A stretch of DNA of 64,000 bases from Desulfurivibrio sp. (GTDB lineage: Bacteria; Desulfobacterota; Desulfobulbia; Desulfobulbales; SURF-16): assembly GCA_003605035.1 (NCBI GenBank), contig QZKJ01000103.1, positions 1 through 64,000 of the forward strand, read 5' to 3'. Of the stretch, positions 1 through 9,013 are shown in pieces. The notes under the pieces were generated by a model that worked only from the letters and a program-made list of their open reading frames with translations, made no database searches and had not been told where the DNA came from. A program made the translations under genes and the position numbers. Numbering within the stretch: position 1 is the stretch's first letter; each line of letters starts with the position of its first letter.

Positions 1-1115
1 AATGAAGGGGTGCCGAGCCGGCACCCCTGCTCGCTCTCCCTCTGTTTCCCGTCTGGGGGCTCATTTTTTTCAAGCTTCGCAGGCTTGCCGGAAGTACACG
101 TATAGATGGGGTCGCCAAAGTAGTGGATATTGGAAACCTCTTTGGTCTCCTTGGGCGTGGCGGTAAGACCAATCTGGGTGGCGCAAGTGAAATATTCGAG
201 GATCTCACGCCAGGCGGAGTCGATGGCGGCACTGCCGCGATGGCATTCATCGATCACGATCAGGTCGAAAAAGTCAGGGCTGAACTGTTTGTAGATGTTT
301 TGTACTTCTTCGGTACCGGTAACCGCCTGATAGAGGGAAAGGTAAATCTCGTAGGACTTGTTGGCCTGCCGCTTCTGAATCTTGGTCATGGCCGAACCGA
401 ACGGTTTGAAATCGTTGGTCATGGTCTGATCGATAAGAATATTGCGGTCGGCAAGAAACAGGATGCGTTTTTTCGCCTTGGACTTCCACAGCCGCCAGAT
501 GATCTGAAAGGCGGTAAAGGTCTTGCCGGTGCCGGTGGCCATCACCAGCAGAATGCGATTCTGGCCTCGGGCTATCGCCTCGATGGTCTTGTTGATGGCC
601 AGCAGCTGGTAATAGCGCGGACTTTTATCGCTGCCGTCGCTGAAATAATCCTGCGTAACCAGCGCATTCTGCTGGTCGTTCAGGCCACGTTGCTGCGCCC
701 ACCATTGCCACAGCGTTTCCGCAGCGGGGAATTCGTGGAGGGCAAGTTCACGCTCGATAACGCCGTCTGAGGCAATCTTGTTGTGAAACAAAAAGCCATC
801 GCCGTTGGAGCTGAACACAAACGGCACTTGCAGCATGTCGGCATAGCCCAACGCCTGTTGCATGCCATCGCCAACACTGTGGTTGTTGTCCTTGGCTTCG
901 ATAATGGCAATGGGAATATTCGGCTTGTAAAACAGAATATAATCGGCGCGCTTGTGCTTGGCCCGGGTATGCAGCTTGCCGCGCACGATGATCCGCCCGC
1001 GGGTCAAAGGGTATTCCTCCCTGATCTGAGTCGTGACATCCCAGCCCGCCTTCTCAAGGGCGGGCGTTATGTACTTTGTGCAGATATCGCGCTCGGAAAG
1101 TTGTTTTTTATTCAT
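1..1115 (-). CDS. hsdR: Type I restriction endonuclease subunit R (partial, apparently disrupted)
   Basis: Motor and nuclease subunit of a type I restriction-modification complex, which translocates DNA and cuts it. The first 339 residues read as a normal HsdR: an N-terminal PD-(D/E)xK nuclease (D58, then E73-A-K75), Walker A MATGTGKT at about 192-199, DECH at 289-292 and motif III TAT at 318-320. After the conserved GDPIYT (around position 99) the frame stays open to the window edge, but the residues no longer look like HsdR, where a family member would continue into the second helicase lobe. The gene may be interrupted by an insertion or be damaged. The start ATG overlaps the stop of the upstream XRE gene (TGATG), implying translational coupling. 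No hsdM or hsdS is visible; they could lie to the left. Confidence 0.85.
   Translation of the reverse strand, partial: MNKKQLSERDICTKYITPALEKAGWDVTTQIREEYPLTRGRIIVRGKLHTRAKHKRADYILFYKPNIPIAIIEAKDNNHSVGDGMQQALGYADMLQVPFVFSSNGDGFLFHNKIASDGVIERELALHEFPAAETLWQWWAQQRGLNDQQNALVTQDYFSDGSDKSPRYYQLLAINKTIEAIARGQNRILLVMATGTGKTFTAFQIIWRLWKSKAKKRILFLADRNILIDQTMTNDFKPFGSAMTKIQKRQANKSYEIYLSLYQAVTGTEEVQNIYKQFSPDFFDLIVIDECHRGSAAIDSAWREILEYFTCATQIGLTATPKETKEVSNIHYFGDPIYTCTSGKPAKLEKNEPPDGKQRESEQGCRLGTPS
7..27. repeat. Perfect 9-bp stem-loop at window edge
   Basis: GGGGTGCCG at 7-15 and its exact complement at 19-27 enclose a 3-nt loop. It lies in the stretch where the hsdR reading frame stops resembling HsdR, so it may belong to inserted DNA rather than to the gene. 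No run of T follows in either direction. Confidence 0.5.
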
Positions 1116-1324
1116 CAGGCCAACTTCCCCTGTTCTTTCATCCGCTCACAAAAGGCTTCAAATTGCCTCCTTGCAAGCTTGAAGGGAACCGTCTTGCTGT
1201 TTTCCCAGCGGTTGATCGTGGAAAAACTCACGCCCAGCTCGTGGGCCAGCTCTTCCTGACTGAGCCCCAGTTGCTGGCGGACCTCTTTGACCATCACCGC
1301 AAAATTTTCCGGTGCCTTTGCCAT
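1115..1324 (-). CDS. XRE-family helix-turn-helix regulator, small
   Basis: A 69-residue DNA-binding protein that is nearly all one Cro/CI-type helix-turn-helix: [13 protein letters not shown] followed by the recognition helix FSTINRWEN. The frame is open to 1507, but family members start with the MAKxPENF stretch, so ATG 1324 is chosen. It immediately precedes and overlaps hsdR (TGATG), an arrangement common for small regulators or accessory factors of restriction systems. It probably controls the operon; no operator was identified. Confidence 0.75.
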   Translation of the reverse strand: MAKAPENFAVMVKEVRQQLGLSQEELAHELGVSFSTINRWENSKTVPFKLARRQFEAFCERMKEQGKLA

Positions 1325-1605
1325 GTCGGTTTGCCTCAATTCCGGGTGCGCCTCCGGTTCCCTGGCAGCGAGCGAACGTAATTTACCCAAAGTACAATCT
1401 TGGCCCTCAATATAGCAGGTGATAAGGCAGGTGGAAAGAAGAGAGTTGTCGCGTTTTTCATAATTTGCCGACACATCCTGCTGATAGCCGGTAAGTAACT
1501 CCCACAACAGACATCAGGACGAAAAAATTTACGCTTCGCCATCCCTGGCTTCGCGGCCTGCGGCCCGCATTTATTCCTTTCTCTACCGCCGCAACCTCCA
1601 ACGTT

Positions 1606-2754
1606 TCAGCGGCTTGCAAAAAGATTAATGTAGTCGCTATAGCGAAATTGTCGGTTGCGTGACTGTCCGGTTGCTTCAACCAGAATTTTTTCTTCCACAA
1701 AACGACTCATGAGATTGTTTGCCGCGGTAAAGGAAACCCCGGTCATGGTCGCGATATTATTGACCGTAATGATCGGGTGTGAATAGAGCGACTCAAGAAC
1801 GGTCAGGGCATTGGCAGTGGCGCGGCCAAAGGAGGCGACTATACGCCGCCGGTGATGCTCTCTGAGGGCCACAATCTGCCGGGCAGTCTCGGTTGCTTCC
1901 AGGGATACCTCGGAAACTGCGGTCAGAAAAAACTTGAGCCAGGTTTCCCAGTCCCCGTTATCGCGGATATTCTGCAGCAGATCATAGTAGCGCTGGCGAT
2001 GTTGTTTGAAATAATGGGAGAGATAGAGCACCGGCTTCAGCAGGATCTTGCTTTCAAAAAGCAAAAAGGAAATAAGCAGCCTACCTATCCGGCCATTCCC
2101 GTCTAAAAAAGGATGGATCGTCTCAAACTGGGCATGGATGAGGCCAATTTTCACCAGGGCCGGCATTGCGCCCTCGGCATGCACAAATTTCTCCAGGTCG
2201 GATAATGCCTGGGCCAGTTCAAAGGGAGATGGTGGGACAAATGTTGCCTCCGTCAGAGTGCAGCCGCCCGGGCCAATCCAGTTTTGACTGCGCCGCACCT
2301 CTCCCGGCTCCCGCTCGGCCCCTCTCACTCCCTCCAGAAGTCTGGCATGGATTTCCTTGATTAACCTTATGGAAAAGGGAAGCTCGGTAAGGCGGTTGAT
2401 GCCATACTTCATGGCATTGACATAGTTGAGCACTTCGTCGACATCAAGGGGACGATGGGCGCTCATTATATTGGCTTCTGCTTCGAGCAGGTCATTCAAG
2501 GAACTTTGGGTGCCTTCGATCTGGCTGGAGAGAACCGCCTCCTTCCGGACATACATAAAGACGAAAAGATCGGCATCGGGCAAAGTCTGGATTGAACCAT
2601 CAAGACGGCCCAATGCCCGGTCTGCCCGGGATACAAGCGACAGCAGATCGTCATCGAAATGGAGTGGGGGATCAGGCGGCAGAGGCGCAGGAATAAAGGC
2701 GGAATATCCAGTAGCTTGTTTGATATATCGTCCAGCACGGTGAGGATGCAACAT
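1606..2754 (-). CDS. Fic family protein (class II, putative AMP transferase)
   Basis: Probable protein adenylyltransferase of the Fic fold, 382 residues. The Fic core motif HPFLDGNGRIGR starts near residue 214 with its catalytic histidine. An inhibitory (S/T)xxxE(G/N) motif is present N-terminally (S76 with E80-G81), which defines class II, self-inhibited enzymes. A winged-helix-like C-terminal region (about 310-380) resembles that of Fic proteins with DNA-binding tails. The frame opens at a TTG (2787), but ATG 2754 matches the usual MLHPHRAGRY start. It stands alone between ssrA and the restriction genes, in what looks like an accessory region. The target protein is unknown. Confidence 0.88.
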   Translation of the reverse strand: MLHPHRAGRYIKQATGYSAFIPAPLPPDPPLHFDDDLLSLVSRADRALGRLDGSIQTLPDADLFVFMYVRKEAVLSSQIEGTQSSLNDLLEAEANIMSAHRPLDVDEVLNYVNAMKYGINRLTELPFSIRLIKEIHARLLEGVRGAEREPGEVRRSQNWIGPGGCTLTEATFVPPSPFELAQALSDLEKFVHAEGAMPALVKIGLIHAQFETIHPFLDGNGRIGRLLISFLLFESKILLKPVLYLSHYFKQHRQRYYDLLQNIRDNGDWETWLKFFLTAVSEVSLEATETARQIVALREHHRRRIVASFGRATANALTVLESLYSHPIITVNNIATMTGVSFTAANNLMSRFVEEKILVEATGQSRNRQFRYSDYINLFASR

Positions 2755-2992
2755 GGCCTGTACCTTTATGGTCAACTTTACCTGCAATAAGAATATCTTT
2801 TGAGATTTTATTAAATGCTGCCTTCAATATAAACGAAGGGGGCATTCTTGTAAACGGTTGGGTTATGTTAGCCGGCGGAGCCGCCTCGGTCCGGAGAGAT
2901 CCGGAAGCGGCGAAGGAAGCAGCAGTCATTGTGGAAGCGTCTGTTTCGTGCAATGCAACTCCAGAAGAAAAAGTTGCAACTACTTTGCAAAC

Positions 2993-3040
2993 AAAAAAAT
3001 AGCCGGGTTCAGAAAGAAGGGATCTTAATGAAACCGGCTA
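2993..3040 (-). terminator. Rho-independent terminator of ssrA
   Basis: Read on the minus strand, a long hairpin with arms TAGCCGGTTTCA and TGAACCCGGCTA (a single T bulge) is followed at once by seven T residues (2993-2999). It begins 7 nt after the encoded CCA of the tmRNA. Confidence 0.88.
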
Positions 3041-3046
3041 GTTAAA

Positions 3047-3407
3047 TGGTGGAGGCGGCGGGAGTCGAACCCGCGTCCGAAAATACTCCCCTGCAAGCGT
3101 CTACATGTGTATTCCTGCTTAAGTGCTTATCGCGCCTGGGTTCCACCAGGACCAGGAACTTTTGGCGCTATCCCGCTTTTTATTTCGCTTATCGGGCCAG
3201 TAGGCTCCTCCCGAAAGCTATCCCGCTAGTCGACGCTCCAATCAACCCCGCAGGAACGGGTTGGTGGAACGGTAGCTTATTTATGCTGCTACGGCATATG
3301 CATAGTCGTCTGCGACTATATTTAAAATTCCAACCGTTTAACGAGCAGTCAGAGACCTCGACATGCAGCCTGAGCTTGTATATCCCCGTCGAATCCGTTT
3401 CGCCCCC
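3047..3407 (-). ncRNA. ssrA: tmRNA (transfer-messenger RNA)
   Basis: Rescues stalled ribosomes with SmpB by adding a degradation tag. The 5' GGGGGCG (3407-3401) pairs with CGCCTCC near the 3' end, with one G-U pair, to form the acceptor stem. The discriminator A and an encoded CCA end at 3047. The T-arm sequence with GGTTCGACTCCCGCC is present. The tag reading frame lies at 3313-3281 and reads ADDYAYAVAA, then TAA. smpB is immediately upstream on the same strand and a strong terminator follows. About 361 nt, normal for a one-piece tmRNA. Confidence 0.95.
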
Positions 3408-3451
3408 TGTGTAAGTCTGATGTTTTGCCTTCCTGATCCGGGGTTGGCAAA

Positions 3452-3907
3452 TTATTTGTAGGTTTTCCGCAGCCGGTCCATCTCCCGGTCTGATTCCTTC
3501 TTTTTTAAAGACTGCCTCTTGTCATAGAGGGTTTTTCCTTTGCACAGACCGAGGCCCAGCTTTGCCAACCCCTTACCTGTAAAGTAAATCTTTATTGGTA
3601 TTAAAGCAAATCCTTTTTCCTGCACCTTGCCGACGAGTTTCTTGATCTCCCGGGCCGAGAGCAGCAGCTTTCTCTCCCGCATGGGATCCGGCGCGTCATA
3701 GGTGGCAAATGCATAGGGCGAGATATGCACGTTGAGCAGCCACGCCTCGCCGTTTCTGATCTTCACATAGCCGTCCCGCAGATTGACCCGGCCGGCCCGC
3801 AGGGATTTCACCTCCGAGCCCAGCAGCACCATGCCGGCTTCAATAACGGAGTCGACGGTATACTCATGGTAGGCCTTTTTATTGGTTGCGACGATTTTTC
3901 CTGACAT
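3452..3907 (-). CDS. smpB: SsrA-binding protein SmpB
   Basis: RNA-binding partner of tmRNA that delivers it to stalled ribosomes. 151 residues, standard size. It opens MSGKIVATNKKAYHEYTV, carries the conserved GSEVKSLRAGRVNLRDGYV block (about 31-50) and ends in the basic tail typical of SmpB (KKKESDREMDRLRKTYK). It lies 44 nt upstream of ssrA on the same strand, so the two partners of trans-translation are physically linked. ATG 3907 is the only sensible start. Confidence 0.97.
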   Translation of the reverse strand: MSGKIVATNKKAYHEYTVDSVIEAGMVLLGSEVKSLRAGRVNLRDGYVKIRNGEAWLLNVHISPYAFATYDAPDPMRERKLLLSAREIKKLVGKVQEKGFALIPIKIYFTGKGLAKLGLGLCKGKTLYDKRQSLKKKESDREMDRLRKTYK

Positions 3908-4045
3908 TTGACTCTATATCAATCGTAATTTTTTCGTTAATTCGTTAGGGGTTAAGGATTTTAGGCTGCAGGCGTTTAGGTTGAAAAAAAACAATATACC
4001 ATAACCTGCAGACTAAACAGCTACCGGCTACCCACCTGAATTCCC

Positions 4046-5857
4046 TTATATCAATTCGGCGGATCCGGTCACCCGGATCGCCTCCTCATGGGTGGTGACG
4101 CCCTTCATCACCTTGTGCCAGGCGTCCTCTTTCAGGGTGGTCATGCCCTCCCGTCTGGCCACCTTGGCGATCTCGCCGGCGCTGGCGCCCTGGCTGACCT
4201 GTTTTTTGATCGGCTCGGACACGGGGAAGATCTCAAAGATCCCGCAGCGGCCGATAAAGCCGGTGCCCCGGCACCTGCGGCAGCCCTGGCCCCGGCGCAG
4301 GGTCAGCTGGGGCTGGTCCGGCAGGGGAAAACCAAAGCCTTGCAGCTCGGCGGTGGGCAAAGTAAAGCTTTCCGCGCAATGGGGGCAGATGGTCCGCACC
4401 AGCCGCTGGGCCATGGCGCCCAGCAGGGTGGAGCAGACCAGAAAGGGCTGCACCCCGAGTTCCAGCAGACGGGTGATGGCCGACACCGCGTCATTGGTAT
4501 GCAGGGTGGAGAAGACCAGGTGGCCGGTCAGGGCCGCCTGGATGGCATTGGTGGCGGTCTCCAGATCGCGGATCTCGCCGATCATAATAATATCCGGGTC
4601 CTGGCGCAGTATATTTCGTAAAATGGTGGCAAAGGTGACGTCGATCTGCGGCTGCACGGAAATCTGGTTGAAGTCCTCATGGATCATCTCCACCGGATCC
4701 TCCACGGTGACGATATTGACCTCCGGCGAGGCAAGATTCTGCAGGGTGGAATAGAGGGTGGTCGACTTGCCGCTGCCGGTCGGGCCTGTCACCAGCATGA
4801 TGCCATGCGGCGCATTCATCATCTGCTGGTAAACGCTATAATCCCGGGCCGAAAAACCGATATCCCTGATATCCTTGAACATGATATCGGAACTGAGGAT
4901 ACGCATGACCGCCTTTTCGCCAAAGGCCACCGGAATGGTCGACACCCGGATCTCCGCCTCCTTGCCGCCCCGGTCCACCTTGATGCGGCCGTCCTGGGGC
5001 CGGCGCTTTTCGGCGATATCGAGGCGGGAGAGGAACTTGATGCGGGAGACGATGGCCGGATGCACCACCCTGGGCAGATCGTAAATGGTATGCAGCACCC
5101 CGTCAATGCGCAGCCGCACCCGGCTGACCTCCCGTTTCGGCTCAATATGGATATCGCTGGCCCGCTCATCAAAGGCATAGTTGAACAGGTGTTCCACCGC
5201 GGTCTTGATATTCTGGTCCGAAGAGCTGATCTCCCGGTTGGAGGAGATTCTGACCAGCTGCTCCAGGTTGCCCAGGTCCACCGCGGGGCCGCCCAGGTGG
5301 GTTTCCGCCGCGGAAATGGAGGACTTGAAGCCGAAAAACTCGGCCAGGATCTTCTGCAGATCCGACTTGGTCGACAGATAGGCCCGCACCTTGATCTGGT
5401 TGGCCTTTTCAATATCTTCCAGCAGGGCGCGGTTTCCCGGCTCATTGATGGCCACCTCCAGCACGCCGTTCCTCACGGCAAAGGGCAGCAGCAGGTGTTT
5501 CAGGGCAAAGGACTCGGGAATGGTCTTGGTGACCACATCGAGGTCAAGCTCCAGCGGATCAAGTTTCTTGAAGCGGATGCCCAGATCATTGGCCACGGCC
5601 CGGATGATCGTCTCCTCGGTGAGAAATTCCTCTTTCCGGCCCGGCAGCTCCAGGTTCAGGGAGACGATGATATCCACCAGATCAACTTCCCGAACGTACT
5701 TGCGCTTTCTGCCCCGCTCCTGATCCCTGATCAGGCGCATCAGGGCCTGGCGCTGCAGCTCCTCTTTCAGGATAACCATTTTCTGCTGGTCAACGGACAT
5801 CAGCCCCTGGCGCACCAGGACGTCCAGCAGATAGGTTTCATTGTCCAGATATTGCAT
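4046..5857 (-). CDS. pilB: Type IV pilus / type II secretion assembly ATPase (PilB/GspE family)
   Basis: Cytoplasmic hexameric ATPase that powers pilus extension or pseudopilus assembly. 603 residues. The N-terminal GspE_N/MshEN-like region is about 70-180. The ATPase core has Walker A GPTGSGKST at 358-366, an Asp box around 382-395 (VTVEDPVE), Walker B DIIMIGEIRD at 422-431 and a His box (LVFSTLHTNDA). A zinc-binding knuckle CPHC...CRRC lies near 495-535. This layout fits both PilB and GspE; no other pilus or T2S gene is nearby, so the symbol is provisional. It is transcribed away from purL with a 165-bp divergent spacer. Confidence 0.85.
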   Translation of the reverse strand: MQYLDNETYLLDVLVRQGLMSVDQQKMVILKEELQRQALMRLIRDQERGRKRKYVREVDLVDIIVSLNLELPGRKEEFLTEETIIRAVANDLGIRFKKLDPLELDLDVVTKTIPESFALKHLLLPFAVRNGVLEVAINEPGNRALLEDIEKANQIKVRAYLSTKSDLQKILAEFFGFKSSISAAETHLGGPAVDLGNLEQLVRISSNREISSSDQNIKTAVEHLFNYAFDERASDIHIEPKREVSRVRLRIDGVLHTIYDLPRVVHPAIVSRIKFLSRLDIAEKRRPQDGRIKVDRGGKEAEIRVSTIPVAFGEKAVMRILSSDIMFKDIRDIGFSARDYSVYQQMMNAPHGIMLVTGPTGSGKSTTLYSTLQNLASPEVNIVTVEDPVEMIHEDFNQISVQPQIDVTFATILRNILRQDPDIIMIGEIRDLETATNAIQAALTGHLVFSTLHTNDAVSAITRLLELGVQPFLVCSTLLGAMAQRLVRTICPHCAESFTLPTAELQGFGFPLPDQPQLTLRRGQGCRRCRGTGFIGRCGIFEIFPVSEPIKKQVSQGASAGEIAKVARREGMTTLKEDAWHKVMKGVTTHEEAIRVTGSAELI

Positions 5858-6022
5858 AAAAACGTTTTAAGTTTTACGAGTTAAATGTTAGATTTGAAAT
5901 TTGCAGCAGGTTACGGTTATCAACAGATTGTATCTTAACATGTAAATCATCAGGGTATCTCTAAAAAACAGGATTTTTTCAATCCCTTTTGGCAGTTCCC
6001 GCAAATTTTCTCGGAGTGGCAT

Positions 6023-9013
6023 ATGCTGGCACGTATCCAGGTTGGCATCAAACCTGTATTTATCGACTCATTCGGCGAAAAAATCAGAAAAAAAATCAGG
6101 AATGATCTGAAATTGCCGGTGGAAGCGGTGCGCACCATCAAGGTTTTCACGGTAGAGGCGGACATCAGCCAGGAAGAACTGCTGGCCGCGGCCAGCGGCC
6201 CGTTCTGCGATCCGGTCACCCAGGATTACTCCCTGAAACCGCTGGCGCTGGATTGGAACCTGAACTTTGACTGGCTGATCGAGATCGGTTTCCGGCCAGG
6301 GGTAACCGACAACGAAGGGCACACCTCGGCCCAGGCCCTGGAACTGCTCATCGGCCGCAAACTGAGCCGGGACGAGGCGGTGTACACCTCCTGCCAGTAC
6401 CTGATATCCGGCAAGATCAGCAGGGATGAGGCGGAGACCATCGCCACCAAAAGCCTGGCCAACGAACTGATCCAGCGCTTCACCCTTGTCTCCAAAGAGG
6501 ATTTTGTCAAGGCCGGCGGCCTCAAGCCCTATGCCCCCAAGGTCGTTGACAAAAGCGAGGCGAAAATCGCGGAAATCGATCTTGACGTGCCCGATGCGGA
6601 GCTGCTGCGCATCAGCAGGGATGGCGTGCTGGCGCTCACCCTGGAGGAGATGAAGCTGATCCGCGATTATCTGGCCCGGCCGGACGTGGTGGCAAGCCGC
6701 AGGGCGCACGGCCTGACGAGCAAGGTCACCGACGTGGAGCTGGAGGCCCTGGCCCAGAGCTGGTCGGAACACTGCAAGCACAAGATCTTTTCCGGCAACA
6801 TCGATTACGAAGACAAACAGACCGGCGCAAAGACCCGCTTCGCCAACCTGTTTGACACCTTCATCCGCCAGCCGACCAGCGACATCCGCGCCAAAATGGG
6901 CGAGCACGACTGGTGCCTGTCCGTGTTCAAGGACAATGCCGGGGTGATCCGCTTTGACGACAACTGGAATGTGGTGTTCAAAGTCGAGACCCATAACAGC
7001 CCCTCCGCCCTGGACCCATACGGCGGCGCGCTCACCGGCATTGTCGGGGTCAACCGCGACCCCTTCGGCACCGGCATGGGCGCCAAGCTCATCTGCAACA
7101 CCAACATGTTCTGCTTTGCCACCCCCTTTTACGACAAGCCGATCCCGGCCCGGCTGCTGCATCCGAAACGCATTTTCGAAGGCGTGCGCGAGGGCGTTGA
7201 ACACGGCGGCAACAAAAGCGGCATCCCCACGGTGAACGGCTCACTGTACTTTGACAACCGTTATGCCGGCAAGCCCCTGGTTTTCTGCGGCACGGTGGGC
7301 ATCATGCCGGCGGTGATCAACGGCCAGCCGTCCCACGAGAAAAAGGCCCTGCCCGGCGACATCATTGTCATGACCGGCGGCAGGATCGGCAAGGACGGCA
7401 TCCACGGCGCCACCTTTTCCTCCGAGGAGCTCAACGAAAATTCCCCGGCCACCGCGGTGCAGATCGGCGACCCCATCACCCAGAAGAAGATGTTCGACTG
7501 CCTGCTGAAAGCCCGGGACCGCGGCCTTTACCGCTGCATCACCGACAACGGGGCCGGCGGCCTCTCCTCCTCGGTGGGCGAGATGGGCGGCGACACCAAC
7601 GGCTTTGAACTCCATCTTGACCAGGCGCCGCTGAAATACGCCGGCCTGCAGCCCTGGGAGATCTTTCTGTCCGAGGCCCAGGAACGCATGACCCTGGCAA
7701 TTCCGCCGGAAAAGCTCGACGAGTTCCTGGCCCTGTGCCGGAAAATGGATGTGGAGGCCACGGTGCTCGGCACCTTCCGCGATTCCGGCAAATTCCACTG
7801 CCTCTTCCAGGGCAGGACCGTGGCCTTTCTGGACATGGAGTTCGTCCATGAAGGGCTGCCGCCCATGCAGATGGTCGCCCGCTGGCAGCAGAAAATCCAC
7901 GCCGAACCGCAGCTGCCCGCAGCCCCAGATCTGGGCGCCGAACTGAAGACCTTGCTCGGCCGGCTCAACATCTGCAGCAAGGAGTATGTGGTGCGCCAGT
8001 ACGACCATGAGGTGCAGGGCACCAGCATCATCAAGCCGCTCACCGGCGCGGCCAATGACGGGCCGTCTGATGCGGCGGTGATCCGGCCGGTGTTCGACAC
8101 CTTTGCCGGCCTGGTCATCTCCCACGGCATCTGCCCCCGCTATTCGGACATCGACACCTATCACATGGTGGCCTGCAGCATGGATGAGGCGGTGCGCAAC
8201 GCGCTCTGCGTGGGCGCCAGCCTGGATGTCATGGCCGGGCTGGACAACTTCTGCTGGTGCGACCCGATCCTCTCCGACAAAACGCCGGACGGCGACTACA
8301 AGCTGGCCCAGCTGGTGCGGGCCAACCAGGCCCTGGCCCACTATGCCCGGGCTTTTGGTGTGCCCTGCATCTCCGGCAAGGACAGCATGAAAAACGACTA
8401 TCTGGTGGGCAACACCAAGATCTCCATTCCGCCGACCCTGCTCTTTTCAGTGGTGGCCAGGATTGACGATGTGCGCAAGGCGGTGACCATGGACGTCAAA
8501 AAGGCGGGCGATCTGGTTTACGTGCTGGGGACCACCTATGCGGAACTGGGCGCCTCGGAATACGCGGATCGCCTTGGCGCCATCGGCAACACGGTGCCAA
8601 AGGTGCGGGAACAGGAGGCCCTGCCCCGTTACCACGCCCTGGAAGAGGCCATGGCCCTGGGGCTGGTGGCCTCCTGCCACGACTGCTCGGACGGGGGCCT
8701 GGGCGTGGCTCTGGCGGAAAGCAGCTTTGCCGGCGGCCTGGGCCTCGATCTCGATCTGCGCCAGGTGCCGGCCCAGGGCATCGACCGTGATGACGTGCTG
8801 CTCTTTGCCGAATCCCAGAGCCGTTTCGTGGTCACCGCTGCCCCGGAAAAATCGGCGGCCTTTGAAAAAATCATGGCAGACACCGGCTGGGCCAGGGTGG
8901 GCATGGTCACTGCCGAACCGCTGTTAACGGCCATTGGTCTTAACGGCAGCCGCGTGCTGGCCGAAAGTCTGGCTGATCTCAAAAAGGCCTGGCAGGAGAC
9001 CCTGGCGTTTTGA
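6023..9013 (+). CDS. purL: Phosphoribosylformylglycinamidine synthase, PurL
   Basis: Fourth step of purine synthesis: FGAR, ATP and glutamine-derived ammonia give FGAM. 996 residues, intermediate between the small PurL of Bacillus (about 740) and the E. coli type (about 1295). The N-terminal 90 residues look PurS-like (MLARIQVGIKPVFIDSFGEKI). The two AIRS-type halves follow, with the signatures HCKHKIFSGNIDY, VETHNSPSALDPYGGA and later CISGKDSMKNDY. No glutamine amidotransferase domain follows, since the protein ends soon after the second AIRS repeat, so a separate PurQ is expected elsewhere. It shares four bases with the next gene. Confidence 0.93.
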   Translation: MLARIQVGIKPVFIDSFGEKIRKKIRNDLKLPVEAVRTIKVFTVEADISQEELLAAASGPFCDPVTQDYSLKPLALDWNLNFDWLIEIGFRPGVTDNEGHTSAQALELLIGRKLSRDEAVYTSCQYLISGKISRDEAETIATKSLANELIQRFTLVSKEDFVKAGGLKPYAPKVVDKSEAKIAEIDLDVPDAELLRISRDGVLALTLEEMKLIRDYLARPDVVASRRAHGLTSKVTDVELEALAQSWSEHCKHKIFSGNIDYEDKQTGAKTRFANLFDTFIRQPTSDIRAKMGEHDWCLSVFKDNAGVIRFDDNWNVVFKVETHNSPSALDPYGGALTGIVGVNRDPFGTGMGAKLICNTNMFCFATPFYDKPIPARLLHPKRIFEGVREGVEHGGNKSGIPTVNGSLYFDNRYAGKPLVFCGTVGIMPAVINGQPSHEKKALPGDIIVMTGGRIGKDGIHGATFSSEELNENSPATAVQIGDPITQKKMFDCLLKARDRGLYRCITDNGAGGLSSSVGEMGGDTNGFELHLDQAPLKYAGLQPWEIFLSEAQERMTLAIPPEKLDEFLALCRKMDVEATVLGTFRDSGKFHCLFQGRTVAFLDMEFVHEGLPPMQMVARWQQKIHAEPQLPAAPDLGAELKTLLGRLNICSKEYVVRQYDHEVQGTSIIKPLTGAANDGPSDAAVIRPVFDTFAGLVISHGICPRYSDIDTYHMVACSMDEAVRNALCVGASLDVMAGLDNFCWCDPILSDKTPDGDYKLAQLVRANQALAHYARAFGVPCISGKDSMKNDYLVGNTKISIPPTLLFSVVARIDDVRKAVTMDVKKAGDLVYVLGTTYAELGASEYADRLGAIGNTVPKVREQEALPRYHALEEAMALGLVASCHDCSDGGLGVALAESSFAGGLGLDLDLRQVPAQGIDRDDVLLFAESQSRFVVTAAPEKSAAFEKIMADTGWARVGMVTAEPLLTAIGLNGSRVLAESLADLKKAWQETLAF

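Noticed and set aside
1-100. Group II intron 5' end within hsdR
   Set aside because: The insertion point on the minus strand starts GTGTA, close to but not the GUGYG consensus, and no intron domains are visible in 98 bases.
1324-1507. N-terminal extension of the XRE regulator to 1507
   Set aside because: Extra 61 residues have no similarity to the family, and the ATG at 1324 gives the usual start of this group.
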